Positions 12,401-25,904 of a stretch of DNA of 64,000 nucleotides are shown here, one piece after another. The first letter of the stretch is position 1. Every line of letters starts with the position of its first letter. Origin of the DNA: Gymnogyps californianus (taxonomy: Eukaryota; Chordata; Aves; Accipitriformes; Cathartidae); assembly GCF_018139145.2 (NCBI RefSeq), contig NC_059500.1:24719437-24783436 (forward strand), written 5' to 3'. A model generated the notes under the pieces. It saw only the letters and a list, made by a program, of their open reading frames with translations, had not been told where the DNA came from and ran no database searches. The translations under genes were made by a program, and so were the position numbers.

Positions 12401-15400
12401 CGTAGTCCTTCACTGCCAGTTGTCACCCACCTCTCTGATGCTTGGAGCTAATGCATTCCTTCTCTGGAGTGGACTTCACTGTCCCTCATTAAAAAGACAA
12501 AAAGCTTTTTCTTTTTTTCCCTCACTGCCTGATGAAACTTGCTCTCTGAAACTTAGTTTGATTTTATTTCTAATTCTCAGCTGTGCTAAATGCACTGGGA
12601 ATTAAATTACAAAGCTGATGTTACCTCATGTTCTGCAAACTAGGTCCCTGAGGCATTTCATCACTGTGCACACTTGAGACTTTACAGTGTTGCAGCAGGG
12701 CTGTAAAGTGCCTAAACAAAACATTACACAGTTATTAAAAACAAAATAAAACAATAGTGAAAAAAAAAATAGGTTAAAAGGGAGAGAAACTTCCAGCCAG
12801 GTTTCTAGGCACAACTGCCAAGTGCCACATATCCCTGGTGATGTGCATTTGGCAAGCGCATCCTCGAGTCCTGATGCAGTCTGCGGGGAAGCAGCAAGGA
12901 TTCCCCTGTGATTCATCCTGCCCACCAAGCAGTGTTACTCTCCCTGCTGGATCCCAGCCGTCATGCTAAAGCCACAGCTGGGGGTGTGGGGTGCAGAGGG
13001 AGTAGAAGAAGCACATACGCTGCTGCCCTCAGGAGGTGTCCCTAGCCATGAAGCAGGAAGGCAGCTGGAGTGGAGGTTAGCCCCAGGCATCGCTTTTGGG
13101 GTAAAACACAGTGCAGAAGCAGGCATAGAGAAAGAGGAGAAGGAGGAAGCGGTTGCTTTGGACTCCTTTTGACCATTGAGCCCTTGCCCAGCTGAAACTG
13201 ATCTCTGTCACAGGAAGTTCTAGTCCTCTGTTAACATGCTTCAGCTTCTCATTGCTCCTTTTATGTGTATGATCACCCACTAATACAGATCCTGAATGTT
13301 GTTTTGTTATTTCTTGTATTAAATTCTCACCCAGATTCTCCACTTGTATGAGGGGAGTTCTGCCTGTTGTGAAAGGAGCTGACTTCTGTTATGTTTGGCT
13401 TTTGAAGCATCTGTTTAGACTTTATTGAGAGAGGAAGAAAATAAAATTGTGTGTTTCATTGAATTCTATTTTTCAACTGTTTTTCTTTGCATGAAAATAA
13501 TAATTAAAAAATCAGATTCAGGTGGACTAAAGGTATTCATAAATTCATGTTCAATTCATTGGGTGGTTTTAGGAAAAACAGTTGCAAAAGGTGAAACAGT
13601 CATTTCGGCATTTAAAAAGAAAACCTAATTTTTAAAAAGTGTTAATTAAATTATAAAAGATAAGCTTTTCCCATGCCCCAGAACCAAAAGTTACTTGCAC
13701 AGCAGTAATGCTCACATTTTATTCATCCTATACACTACAGCTAGTTCCTTCCAGCTGATTCCTATGGTGACTGCTTCAGCAAGGAAATGGTATTGTGTAA
13801 GCCCCTATATCTTCTGACTGTATGAAGAGATTTGGGTGAAGTTCAGGTGGCAGAAGCTACTCCTGGTGTTGGCAGGTCTCCTGCCTGTGCAGCTGCTCAA
13901 AATTCATTGCAGAAAACAAAACTGGGTGTTGAAATTGCAGGAATAGCAGACAAATCTGAAAGTTGGATGTACTGCTCATCTCATCTTCCTAATTAGATAT
14001 TTATGTGGCCTCATAGTATCCAAATGACTCAGTCATCAGTGGTTATTTTCCCACAGCAGTGAAATACTGCTGTTTTTGCCAAGGAACACCTGAGGTAGGA
14101 CAGCATACAGGAAATCTGTTATTAGGCCAACACTGGACCACGTCGTTCAGGTCCCTAATCTACTGCTCCGTGCCTTGTTTTCTCTCATGGAGGCTATCTG
14201 CCCACCTTTTTGTTGCAGGCCATAATGGACACGAATGCGTAATATTAAGGAAATAATGTGGATAGTCACAGTAGGGTCTAACTCTATGTATTTATTAATG
14301 CATCATGCTCTTTCCAGTGTCTCAAAATGCCTTGATGAGCTCCTCCTTCTTTATGTTAAAGTTGTGCAGAAATTCGCTTCTTTGCAGGATAAAACAGGGT
14401 AACAGGGAGCCCCTTGCAATAACAATCTCATCATGGTGCTGTGACACCCTGTGCTCATCAGCTGATGGGTTTCAGTGTAGTATGTAGTCAGGTGCTAAGT
14501 GGCTGGGAGGTGCAGTCCTCAGTGCATTCAAGTTCCTGATAAGAAGTCTGTAGGTGTGGGGAAGAGCTTCTTTGCACTTTGTCAGTTAGAGGGGCAGAGC
14601 CTTAAAAGCTGTCTTCTGTCACTTACCTTTCCTGCTGTGGAAGCTCTGTTTAAGTCAAATGAGCTCTGCTCTGGAGAATGCTATCTGGATGGAAAATAAC
14701 ACAGACTTGAGTTGTCAAAGCCTTAGACCAAAACAGAGAAGAGTGTGGAAGTATTGTCTCTGTCCTAAGGTTAGGACACAGTATCTTACAGCTCCTAGCT
14801 GCAAATAGTGAAATAGTAGGACTCTACACAGGTATTCTGCTGACTGAGTGTCAATGAAAACGTTTGATGCTGACCTGCAAAATCCTTCAGAGCAAGGTGG
14901 AAACAAAAATGAGAGCAGTTTTGTAGATGCTGGATGTAACCCTGCCGGCCCAATCTAAACCATCTCTGCAGAACATTTATCAGTGATGTAAATCTAAGGC
15001 TTACTGACGGGGAATTTACAGTGCAAAAACCTAAGTTATTTCCTGAAGTTGTAATAAGTCAGCGACAAAGGCAGCTCTTCTGCACTGACCCTCGTATGAG
15101 ACTACTTTTGGGTCATCAGTGGTTTGGTTAAGCTCATAGGAACATTTGTTTACACTGAGATTTTTACTATTTGTTCCAAGAGGATGTTTAAATTTTCTGC
15201 AGTCTTAATGGATACTGAAAGGTCTGGGATGTGTCTTTTAGCTGAAGCAGTCATTGTCATACTGTTACGAACCTTGAAAGTAGTGCAACTTCATGCCCTA
15301 CTTGTTCAGACAACCCCCTCTTGGCTACATGGCAGTCTGAGAGCAGCTGGCTCTTCTGCTCTCTGTAGTGTTGCTGTGTACTCCTACTACTGTACACTGC

Positions 15401-15600
15401 TTTTGAGGGAAGCCTTTAGCCCAGAGACCAATTTTTTGAGTTGAGAGGGCTGCAAACACTTTTCCAGAAGAGGTCCACCAACATCTCTGTGGAGACTGGG
15501 AACCAGGTTATAGACAGAGGAGCAAGATCCTGACCTGGCTCAGATTGTGGCAGTGGCCAGGCTTTGTAGGAGCATAGACAGTGCCCTTGACTACTGCTAC
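9472..15600. other. Intronic stretch with GC-richer patches, no gene recognised
   Basis: Mostly AT-rich intron. Three patches are visibly richer in G+C than their surroundings: about 10290-10720, 12820-13170 and 15290-15600. They have long open frames in more than one phase, as expected where stop codons are diluted by GC. They may be fragments of old GC-rich repeats such as CR1, but I could not match them to a consensus by eye. A small tandem duplication at 10241-10272 is listed separately. Confidence 0.6.
10241..10272. repeat. Short tandem duplication, 18-bp period
   Basis: The 14-mer TACTACACTTTTCA occurs at 10241-10254 and again at 10259-10272, separated by four bases. The copies are identical, which suggests a fairly recent local duplication. 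Confidence 0.8.
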
Positions 15601-15636
15601 CAATCACATCAGTGTAAACCAGCAGGCATCAACAAT

Positions 15637-15699
15637 GTTAATGATTGAAAAAAACAGTGCAATCAAAAGTTGATTTAATTAGCTGTTGGTTCTAATTAC
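15637..15699. promoter_or_regulatory. Candidate homeodomain-site cluster (possible conserved element)
   Basis: Contains TGTTAATGATTGA at about 15637 and two TAATTA hexamers at 15676-15681 (in TTAATTAGC) and 15693-15698, 17 bp apart. The dense TAAT cores in otherwise ordinary intron resemble vertebrate developmental enhancers. Only the motifs are seen; conservation and activity are inferred. Confidence 0.25.
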
Positions 15700-15729
15700 A
15701 GTGTTGTTGAGTGCCTTACTGGATTTCGT

Positions 15730-18700
15730 ATCAGAAGAGTAGTTGGAGTAATATATATATGTTTACCAAGGTAAGGTATAGGAGGTGCATGTGTGTATAT
15801 GCATTAAAAATGGACTGAAAATCCTGCTAGCATAACAAAATGATGCAGGTGAAATCTACATGCTAAAGACTCAAAACAGAGGTTCTGCTTCAGTAAGTCT
15901 GTGTGGTTATCTATTTTGGGAGCTCGGATGCCGATGTTAACTGAACCAAAATGTTGGTTTTACAGTTCATTAGCAGTCTTGGTAAAACGAACAGCTCACA
16001 CTGAGCCATCTGAAAAAGTTTCTGTTTCTAGAATACTCTGAGCTCCAACTACAAAGTTGAGGAGAGACAGCTGATCTTTTGTCAGTTGACATTTGTTTGA
16101 ATGAGGGAGTTAGGGTTGGGAAAAAAAGTATTTTCTCTTTCAGTACTTGCACAGCATTCTGAGAGCAGGGGACGGTTATTGTTTCAAGAAGATTTCTACT
16201 TAGCAGAGGCATATGGTCTCCTGACACGTAGAGGATCTATAAACTAGATCTGCAGTAAGCTCTTTCACACATTTACTCATTCCTTCTTTGGTTAAATTAT
16301 TTCCGGCAACACACTTGACAGCTGTAAATGTAAGGGTCCTGCACATCTCTCCCCGGACAAGACCCGTTAGCAGTGTGAGCAGGTCTGGGCGCAGATACGC
16401 ACAGCTAGCTGATTCTTGCTTATCCTGACAAGAAGAATGTAAAAAATGTGCCAGCTTTCAAGGGTCAGAGGCTAAAATATGGATGTGTTTATTGCATATT
16501 TTGGTTGTCCCTTTAATAGACAGTTTGACACATTCTTTCGGTGAACTTTCTGGAAGACAAATAGCTCAAAATGGACACAGGAGAAATCGCTCCTGTCAGG
16601 ATTCCCATACATATAATTACCTTCAGGTGTCAAGTGTACTTAGTGACTGTAGATTTTAATTTTTTTTGCTGTTCAGACATTTATACCTTGTTGTCGGTGA
16701 GGTATTTAATTTTATTAATGTGGACATTCTTAAAGGGAGGACGTGAAAGATCAGTTGTTTCACACTTTGCTTTCCCTTATGAAATGGCTGGTATCACATT
16801 GTAGATAATTCTTTTGAAGACATGCTTTTGGTCTGCTTTTTCAGTCAGCCGTGTGGAAGGATGTCTAGATCTCCATGCATAACTTACGCACTGAAAGCTG
16901 GTCTTAAGCCTTTCCTTCTAGTATAAGATAGCTAGATCATTATGAAAAACTGTTTTGAGCTCCTTTGGTCCTTTGCTTTTAAGCTTTTTGTGTGTGATAT
17001 GCTTAACAGTTTTGGAAGTTATTAAATCAGCTAATCTACCATGGTGCAAAAATGGTGGCAAGATGTGCTTCTTAAAATTACTAGCCTGGGAATGTAATTG
17101 TCAATACACGTTACTCTGCATTCAAATGAATACTCACGCTTTTTACAGCAGCAAGCAACTAATGGAAGGATTAAATTATTGTAGTCAGAAACCAAAAGTC
17201 TTAGAATACAGAAGAGAGCAGTACTGAGAAAACATAGTATGAAATCTGGTTTGAATATGTCTGGCTTGCAGTTTTACTGGTGACTGGGAATGTAAATAAT
17301 GTACTGAAAAAACTGGGAGAGATGATGTAGTCAACTACAGAAAGGAAAATGGATGTTTTATTGTGGATGGACTTATTTAGATAAAATCAGTCAAAATACC
17401 ACTAAAAAAGAATTCAAATGAATTTGTGTCGTATGCAGCCAGCTCTTAATAATTTAATTTAACATTAGATAACCTTTTGCTGATCCAGGGACTGCTGGAA
17501 TTTCACAACTCTTGTTTTTCAGCCACAAAGTGTGAGTAGTTCTCCATATCCAAGAAAACCTGGAGATCAGCATTTTTTTAGTCTACATGGATGCAATCTC
17601 AAAATGACAGAAAGAGAATGTTGAAGCTAATTACGAAGGGAGTTACTGGCTTTGTTCATATAGGAACCCCTTTAATATTTGGAAGCATGGTTTAATGATG
17701 TAGTCTCGCATTTATTCTGCAGTGCATCATCATCAAACAAACAAATAAAAAAAAGCCCTCGGTTGGCATTTTTGCCTAAGGGCTGCTGAGAGCTGATTAT
17801 TCTTCTAATCAGAACCATCACAATCAAGGCAGACAATTAGCTAGGTTAGGTCTCTGCTGATTTCTCCTGTGGCCCTAAGCATCAGATGGCCTTGAGCACT
17901 CTTGAATCCTATCAACAAGTATTTGAGTAATACCTGTTTTGCTCCACCTGTTGTCATTAAGACCCTCTTTTCTTCTATTGAAGTGCTTGGTTGTGTGCAT
18001 GCTTATTAATATTACACTAATAATTTATATTACACACTAATGCCGGAAGGCATTAGCTGTCCTTCAAAAGAGAAAGCTTACTAGCCTAGATAATAAATAC
18101 AGAGTTTAAGTTTCTAGTGTGTAGTATAAAATTGTAGACATTATGTTGATATACCATGTGTGTGTTTGTGAGTGTGTACCTAATTCTGTATTTTTATCAG
18201 TAACATTTCTTTTCATACATAGAGCAAACACATATATTTAAACAGTCAGCTATGTAATCGAATATACAACTTGGGTGTGTCATGTGGTGAAGCTTTGTGT
18301 TTGTAAATGGCAACGTGCTCCTGCCAGCAGCCTGCTTCAGTCTTCAGTCGTTAATTCTGGTTTTCCCCTGTTATTTTTGCACACAGCCGATGCTGTTCTG
18401 CGTAGCTGGAGTTTATCAACCCAAGTCGTCTACTTGATATCTAAATGAACTAAATATTATAGTTAGTAGGCCTGATTTTGTCCTATTCATCCCATGTGCT
18501 GAAACCAGAGAGTTGCTCCCTGTTTTGCCCTACTGCAACAGAAGGTGAAACTTGATCCAGTAGCTCTTGTGGGGTGGACATTTTTTGTCTACAGGTTGCA
18601 TGTAACTGAAGTAAATTGCAAGCTGTCACATTGACTTAATCGTCCCCTTTCTTTGCTGTATTCTTAAAAACCCTTAATGACTCACTAATGCTTCTCTTCC

Positions 18701-20200
18701 TTCAGCTTCTCGTCTTTAGTATAGTGTGTGGTTTATTGTTAAAAAAATGAAACAAGCCTAACGTATTTAAAATATAAAAGGCGTGTTTAGCTTATACCTA
18801 ACATAGGCAAAAGAAAAAGTAGAGCACAGAAGGTGACTGAACCAGTAATTGCTCTCAACACCTGCCATGACTCTCTGAACCTTGTTGGTACTATTAATGT
18901 AAATTTCATAATATTTCTCTAGCATAAAAAATTTTAAGTTTTTTTTAAGAATATGGATTCCTTCAGTTATTATTGAATATAAGAATTGCTTCTTGGGACA
19001 ATCTGGGAGTTTTACACCAAATTTAATGCATTCTTTAAAGTAATTATTCATGTCAAGATGATTCTTTTTCTGTATTTATTGATGAAAAAACTCAGCTTGC
19101 TAAGTGGCTGTTTTTTAGCTATGTGATCTTGGTACCACTGCAACTGAACAAAGTTTTGGGAGCAGGAGCTGTTTTTTGTAGTGTTAGACAGCAGTATGGA
19201 GATTCTTGAGTTTTATCAACTTTGAAGAATTTAAATAACAATGTTCAGCAGACAAAAAATCTAATTTTAAGGGTATAGACACGAGTGAAACAATGTTTAG
19301 CCAATCAACCCCAACATATTAAGAAGTCATCATCTCTATTGTGCTGCACTGGAAAATGAAGTCTGTGTTTCAGGTTGAGAAGTTTAAAATAATTGATTTT
19401 GAAAGGAAGAACAGGTTTCAATTAGCCTTAATGCAAGTTTACCCATTTGTAATGCATTAACGAGAGTAGATGTTCCATACCCCGTGCGTTATGAGCACAC
19501 ACATTTGAACAGACTGTGTGTTTCTATGCAACATACAAATACATAACTGATACTAACAGTGGAGCCAATTTAGTCTGTTGCTGCCTGGGTATTTAATCAA
19601 GAGCATCATCTCAGCACATAAAAGTGAGAAAATTACATGGGTGAAGTGAATTAAGCTTTAATGTTTGAACACATAGGAGTTACGTGCTGCCACCTACGTT
19701 CATATTACTGGTAAGATCAATGGTAGCGTATTGATAAAGTCTCAGGTGGTTTTTTATCTTGCTTAGCATGGGGATAGTGGTGGTGATGTCATGACCTTCT
19801 AATAGACCAAAGAACCATATTTAAAATGTTAATCCTGGTAAGAATTTTTTCTTTTGTGCTATAAAAGATGCCCGCTCATTAAAGTAAAAGCTTTTTAACC
19901 CTTTCCCTCTGTGGATTAAGAGTCAAGTCTTGACCGCTAAGATATCTGTAGTTCAGTTTCCCGGAGACAGAATAATTAAATGAAAGTCATAAGAGGAATT
20001 ACTGTAATAATATTGGCAATGAATGATTCTCAGTATGAAGTTATTCGTTATCATGTTTCATATCATAAAATGGTGTGTTCACACATTTCTTCTTTGGCTG
20101 AGGTAGTTTTCCTCTGACATCAGCATAATAATGAACAATTTTACACCACTATGTATTCCATGCAGATTCACTGCTTTGTTGAATGCTTTTGGCACAGTTA
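15730..20200. other. Intronic stretch, AT-rich, no gene recognised
   Basis: Unique-looking AT-rich sequence. It contains a (TA)n-like tract near 15751-15760, an A-rich CAAA repeat at about 17736-17755 and a perfect hairpin with a short direct repeat at 18008-18056. A TAAT-rich block at about 19595-19720 could be conserved sequence, but this is only an impression. Confidence 0.6.
18008..18056. repeat. AT-rich direct repeat followed by a perfect hairpin
   Basis: AATATTACACTAAT at 18008-18021 is nearly repeated at 18026-18041. The second copy runs into a perfect inverted repeat at 18037-18056: CTAATGCC, loop GGAA, GGCATTAG. The stem is 8 bp with a GNRA-class tetraloop if read as RNA. A hairpin this short can arise by chance; function is unknown. 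Confidence 0.6.
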
Positions 20201-20300
20201 GGCCTCAACTCAGGAAAGCATTTAACCATTTGCCTAAATCCTTCGGCTTAGTACCTGCTTAATTCTAAAGCATCAGCTTAATTGCTGTCTTGAACAGAGC
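20201..20300. mobile_element. Degenerate fold-back (MITE-like) DNA transposon fragment
   Basis: The left arm, about 20201-20239, and the right arm, about 20256-20300, are imperfect inverted copies. The reverse complement of the left core (GGTTAAATGCTTTCCTGAG...) matches the right core (GCTTAATTGCTGTCTTGAA...) at about 16 of 23 positions. The arms resemble an old amniote repeat seen in turtles, crocodilians and birds, with phrases such as AAGCACTTAAGCA and GCTTAA near both ends. I cannot name the family with certainty. There is no coding capacity. Confidence 0.45.
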
Positions 20301-23300
20301 TGCTTATTAGAACAGAAGACCTTAATAGTCACATATCTGTAACCTTTTGGGAACTTTGGAGCTACTGTGTCAGGATGGTTTTTTTACATCAGTCGTAGCT
20401 GTGATTTAAATAAAGAATAAATATTCATGTGCTGTTACTCAGACCATTCTGTAATCTAACAAAAGATCTCTTAACATATATTTAAGTGCATTTAAATGCC
20501 TGAGTTAAAACATGCCAAGGTGTAAGGGCAAAAATGCACTAAAAAGCTGAAGATGCTTGATCATTAACAGAACTAGTTCATAAACAAAGGCAAAATAACT
20601 GATGACATGGAAAAAAACAGTTAAACAGCTTGATTCAGCAACTCAGCAAAAACAGTCTAATAGCTTAGCAAAAGGCAATAATTTTCTGTTGGCTTACTTC
20701 TTTCTGTAATCCAAGGAACTGTTAACCATTTTTAAAAGATTTGGAAGGTTCAGGCCACTTTGTTTCTTTGATATAAAACCTAAAGTAGATAGATACATTA
20801 TTATACTTAAGTTAGTGTCTTAATAAATTGAAACTTATTGATAATATATTTAAAACTGTGATTTGTATGTCATTTGACATATTTAATATACAAAATAATG
20901 ATTTTTTTTCACTTCATTGATGAAGGGAAAAGTTAGGGAAACAAAGCAAATGACCTCCAGCTCTTCAGCATGTTGTCTGCAAGTTTGGTGAACACCAAAG
21001 CCTTAAATTGCCTTTTGCTGCTGGGAGCTTGGAAGGCATAATTTAGGAGAAGATTTTTCATTTGAGGGAAGGCAGTGGAGGTCTCTACAGATGTTTCTTG
21101 CCATGTGGTAGGAAAAAGCAGGTTTAAACCAAGTTTGATTACGTTTGCTTCATTGTAAAAATTCTTGCAACACATCTTTGGGCATAGGTAACCTCTCAAC
21201 AACCTTAGAGAGCAAGCTTGAGCAGTAGAAGAGTGTTCTTAAAGAAATGGCCATCTGATTATGAAGTGTGCATTCCCAAAAGCACAGGACAAGCTGAGCA
21301 ATATAAAAGTCTAAGATATCTTTGAAGTGCAATAAAAGATTTTCAGTTATATTATTTTTGTTATGAGTCAGAACATACAAAATGAAAGGACAGATCTTGG
21401 GGTCTGTGTTCTGTTTCAGTCAATCCTTAGCTAAACTTGTATTGCAGACAGTAGAAAACTAGGCAGCCTTCATTTGTCTAGGCTTTTTTACGTGGCAGCC
21501 TCCTTGGAGAGCTCGTGAGATGCATTTAAACAGCGGTTTTAATGTATTCTTTTACGTAGGTGTTTATTTTTATTAAAATTACGAATTGGGATAACAAAAA
21601 TCAGGATTTACTTTTTCTCCAATGAGTAAATTTGCCTTGAAAAAAGAATCTTGTCTCTGAGAGGCTGACGAGGTGCACTCTTGCCTCTGACTGGTACAGG
21701 TAGCAAAGGTGAAAATGTTCAATTGATAAACGTTTGAGGACTACTGCATTTGGTTGGACACTTGTCATCAGCTGTATAATTTCATATCACTCTTCTTCTA
21801 AACAATGCAGCATCATGGATTATAAATTACTTCCTTAGCTATGAAATTCGTGGTACAAATTGTATCTCTGGTAGAAATTGTCAGGTGTGAGGCTCAGAAA
21901 TGCAGAGGAGCGGGTTCTTTTCCATTTGGCAACCAAGCTGTACAACTCAATGTCCACAGACTGTAGTGCACCAAATTCCAAAAGTTTCCAGGGGTTCAAA
22001 AAATGATCAGCCCTACTGATGAAGAAAAATCCATCATTCTCTGTTAAGCACAAAGAGGCTGAACCTCTGGCTATGCCAAAGATTGGTGGCCGTTGTGAGA
22101 ATATGCTGGGGAGGTATGACTATGTAGATATTTAGTATAGTCTAGACATCTTCAGTTGGCCAGTGTTGGGAGTATTTTGTCAGCCTTGATGGGAATTTGC
22201 TCTGGCCCAGGATGACTGCTGTCGTTGCTTTTCACGTTGATGCTCTGTAATTGGGATTTTGCCCACACAATTGGTCTAAGTTGTATGTGCTGTCTTTTCA
22301 GCCTCAGGTTATGTGTTTATGCCCCAACTATGTGCTTAAGCTATAAACACTTCATTCTTGAGTTTTAGGGTTTGTTTTGTTTCTTTATTGCTAAACTAGT
22401 ACTTAAGAGTGAGAATGCAAGGAAGAAATAGTTCATATGGTCAATAATTCATTTTAACATCTAAGGAAAGAGGCAAAGGCTTCCCAATAGACAATAATGG
22501 TTCTTGCCAGACCTGTGCTGTCCCTTCCTCACACCTGCCTTCTGGTGTCTTTATAATAAGTAGGAAGAAGAAGGGAGGGCAGGGGAAGAAACCTTTTGTT
22601 TAATTTGTCTGTGATATTCTCTGCTTCTTATCTTAAACCTTAGTGTCTCTACTTTTAAAAATAGTTACTATGTTTTATGCAGACAAGATCATCGTTCAGT
22701 TGTGAATGAAGCAATTTCACTACAGGTTGAAGATTAGAATTCATTTAAGATTAATTTGGAAACACTTTTAGGAAAAATGCAATAGGGAAATTAAGAGAAT
22801 AGCTTCAGTTTTACCTCTCTGAAATTTCTGATTGATCTGAGAGCAATGCATTTTTTTCCTCCCTATTTGTCTCCTGTATGAATATTTTACACATGCATAT
22901 AAAAGTAAATGAGCAGGTTTTGCACCTTTTATCAATTCAAGCTTTATTTATACATACTGAAAAACTGTTTCTGTCACTCTTGAAGAAATAAGAATTCCAA
23001 AACCCCATAATAGGAACTACATTATTGGAGATTCATAATTTGAAAAGGGGTGGTGGTGGGGATAATATAAAGGCTGCATTGAATTCCACCATTTGTCGAT
23101 CTCATTCAGTTAAAAAAAAAATTGTTGCCCATCAGTTGTGATCTTCTAATGTCTTAGATGTTTTACAGACTAACTGGCAGTTTATAGTGCAAAGCTTTTC
23201 AGATCGTATTTGTAAACAGAGAAACCGATTTGGATCAGGACCTGTCTTGTTCATATGATATACAAAGCTTAAGATAAATTTCTCTAGGTGAAAAAACATT

Positions 23301-25880
23301 TTAAGTAAGTCCTATTGTTCAGAGACCATGTGTATAAAGATTAAACCTGATGGAAAATGTTATAGTCTATGTGCTATAATCTTTAGAAGAAATTACAGGA
23401 ATGGAAAGAAAAAATTTCTAACATTAATAATAGCCATGCTACTTGGTGCTACTGCAGTCTGTAATCTAAAACTCTGGTGGTTCTTCTTTTGCTAGTTTGC
23501 CTAGCATAAGAGAGAGACTAATATGGAAGTGTAACAGGAACAAGGTTAAATTACTAGATTTCTCCGTAGAACTTTCTCTAAAATACCGTTTCCGTGTCAG
23601 GAAAGGAAATGTTTTTCCTATGCGTCTCTTAAATAAACACAAAAAAATTGTGTAGCAAGAAATAAATTAATTGATTGAAGCCTGCTTTCCTGATAGCAAA
23701 TTGTCTGCAAATATATTTATGCACTTGTTAGCTATTCTAACTTTGTTTTTATGTGAACAAGTTCAAATAGCTTTTGAGAATGTATTTGTATATATAGGTT
23801 ATTCATGTTAATAGCAAGTCGTGGTTTGATACTGGAATTTCTTGTTATTTTTCTGGGTCTGTTTGTGTGGGTCTGTGATTTTTTTTTTTCCTCTACGTTT
23901 TGCTCAGGCTATTTTATATTACATCTGGATTCATTCCTTTTAGCTGGAGAATGTGGATTATGACCATAGCTTATTAAAACAAACACAGTTTATTAAACAT
24001 AAAAATACTGTGAAACATCTTGAGGATTAGTTTCATTTTATACACTCACATACTGGGAAATTAAGGGGTAGATTTTACCAGTTACAAGTTATTAGGGTGT
24101 CTGAGTCTCCAAATTCTAATTTGATCACAAAATATTTTAAATTAAGTTTGTTGACAGATTGAGAGGTTACTAATAATCAGCTATAGCTTAATGTCAGAGG
24201 AAGAACATTTCTAATGCAACACCAAGCGTAGGTGTATATGCAACAGATCGGCACTTTTATCAAAATGTATGTTTCTTCTCAAATACTGCCCATATATTTA
24301 CCGGTGCAAATTGATGCAGCATTTTTTCCCTAGGAGTATGGAAGAGATGGAGATTTCAGTTTATATGAGTTAGCCATCACTCTGCTTTTAATATATTAGT
24401 GGAAAAATAAATTTGCAAAGCTGACTTGCATTATGTACACTTCCTTGTGGAAACAGACTGCAGTTTATCTCTATTATTCAGTGTGCAGGTCAACATGCTT
24501 GTTGGGCAAGTGTTCTTTTCTTTCATTTTGTGAGTGTGAGAAGCAAGACCTTTCTGCAGATAGGGCATTGTTCTCCATATCCATTAACAGATGTCAGCAC
24601 ATGCCTCGGGCAGGGTTAGCAAATACCAGTCACAGAATCACATTCCATCAAGGCTGATAGCCTGTGTCTTCTGCGTTAGACACATGGCCAACACATGTTG
24701 TTAGAGTCCAGTTTGGGCTCTTCAGTAGTACTCCTACCTGTGACGTTTTTTAATTATTATTTTATTTTGGTTTTTAAGAATTTAAACTCTGAATAGATTA
24801 TGTTCTCCCAAATGTGTCTCATAGTAAAGTGTGTGTTAGTACAGCAGAGATCAGGTAAGACTTTCTTGCTTTTTTAAGAAAGGTAGATATGCTAATGAAT
24901 CAGCAAACTGCAGTTTTTCTGGTATAGGCCAGAGGTAGCTGAGGTAGGTTTTGTATTTCCAAGCAAAAACATGGAATAGAAGATGAAGCTGACATCTTGT
25001 GTGATGTTAGTGTCTAAAGTAGACAGATGGAGAGTCATGTGTGGATGGTATCGATGACCACGTTTAAAAATATGTGAGTAGTAATTACCAGATCTCCTCA
25101 TTCCAACTCAAATAAAGTGGGATAAGTGTTGCTGGTGAACTCCAGAGTAGTACTAATGTGAACACAAGTAATGAGCTTGTGTCCATAAATCGACTTAACA
25201 AAGAGACTGGCTTCAGCCCAGACATTTTGGATTCACAATGTGGATAGAGGCTCCAAACACAAATCTCAGGCTGCCTTGAGTATCTGGTTGGGTGTGGTAC
25301 CTTTCAGATTATGTTACTAGGGTCTTCAACACTGAAGTTTTTCCTGTAAGTGTAGAGTGATGCCTTTGACAGAATAGTAACTCTTCGTTTACCTTCCCCT
25401 TCCTCCTTCTCTCTTCATCCATCTCCGCAAGTTAAATGCTCACAGCAATGGAAGATCAATAGCCAGGTAGAGTCTGTAGTCGTGGGGATTAAAACTATCA
25501 GAGCTGGGACAGCTGAGAATGAGAGGCTGACCTCTTCAGGAGCAATGCTGTGCCATGTTTTATCCCTTTATCACCCTTATCATCGACAGCATGACTGTGT
25601 CACTGAAGCCCCCAAGATGCAATGAGTGCTTCGCTTCAGAAGTTGCAGAAAAAGAGAAATTCTGAGAGATCAGGTGAAAGTCATGTGTGCCAGTTTTGAA
25701 CAAATTTTACAAATGCAGAGTCTGAGGAAACGGTTTTAATAAACAGAATGAAAAATGTCCAGCTCATCGATTAGGAGGTGCAGAATGATGCGAAGTTAAG
25801 TGGGTGAGGGTGTTGCAGTACTTGAGAATCTCTGGAGTACTGAGATTTATAGGTGGGAAATAAATGTTGATTTGTTTATT
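20301..25880. other. Intronic stretch, AT-rich, no gene recognised
   Basis: AT-rich intron with a few short poly-A/poly-T runs (for example about 23111-23121 and 23880-23890). Reading frames are all below 90 codons and uninformative. I see no repeat family here that I can name. Confidence 0.6.
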
Positions 25881-25904
25881 CCCTCCCTCCCTCCCTCCCT
25901 CCCT
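25881..25904. repeat. (CCCT)6 microsatellite, minus-strand G-quadruplex candidate
   Basis: Six perfect CCCT units. The complementary strand reads (AGGG)6, with G3 tracts separated by single A loops, a strong predicted parallel quadruplex. The run is expected to vary in length between individuals. Confidence 0.9.

Noticed and set aside
18470..18560. GGCCTGATTTTG ... CTTGATCC, similar to ends of an old amniote repeat
   Set aside because: Only the ends agree loosely and the interior does not match, unlike the segments at 20201 and 35752.
24631..24656. CACAGAATCACA-like phrase, as in CR1 tails
   Set aside because: A single short match without the expected continuation; too weak to call.
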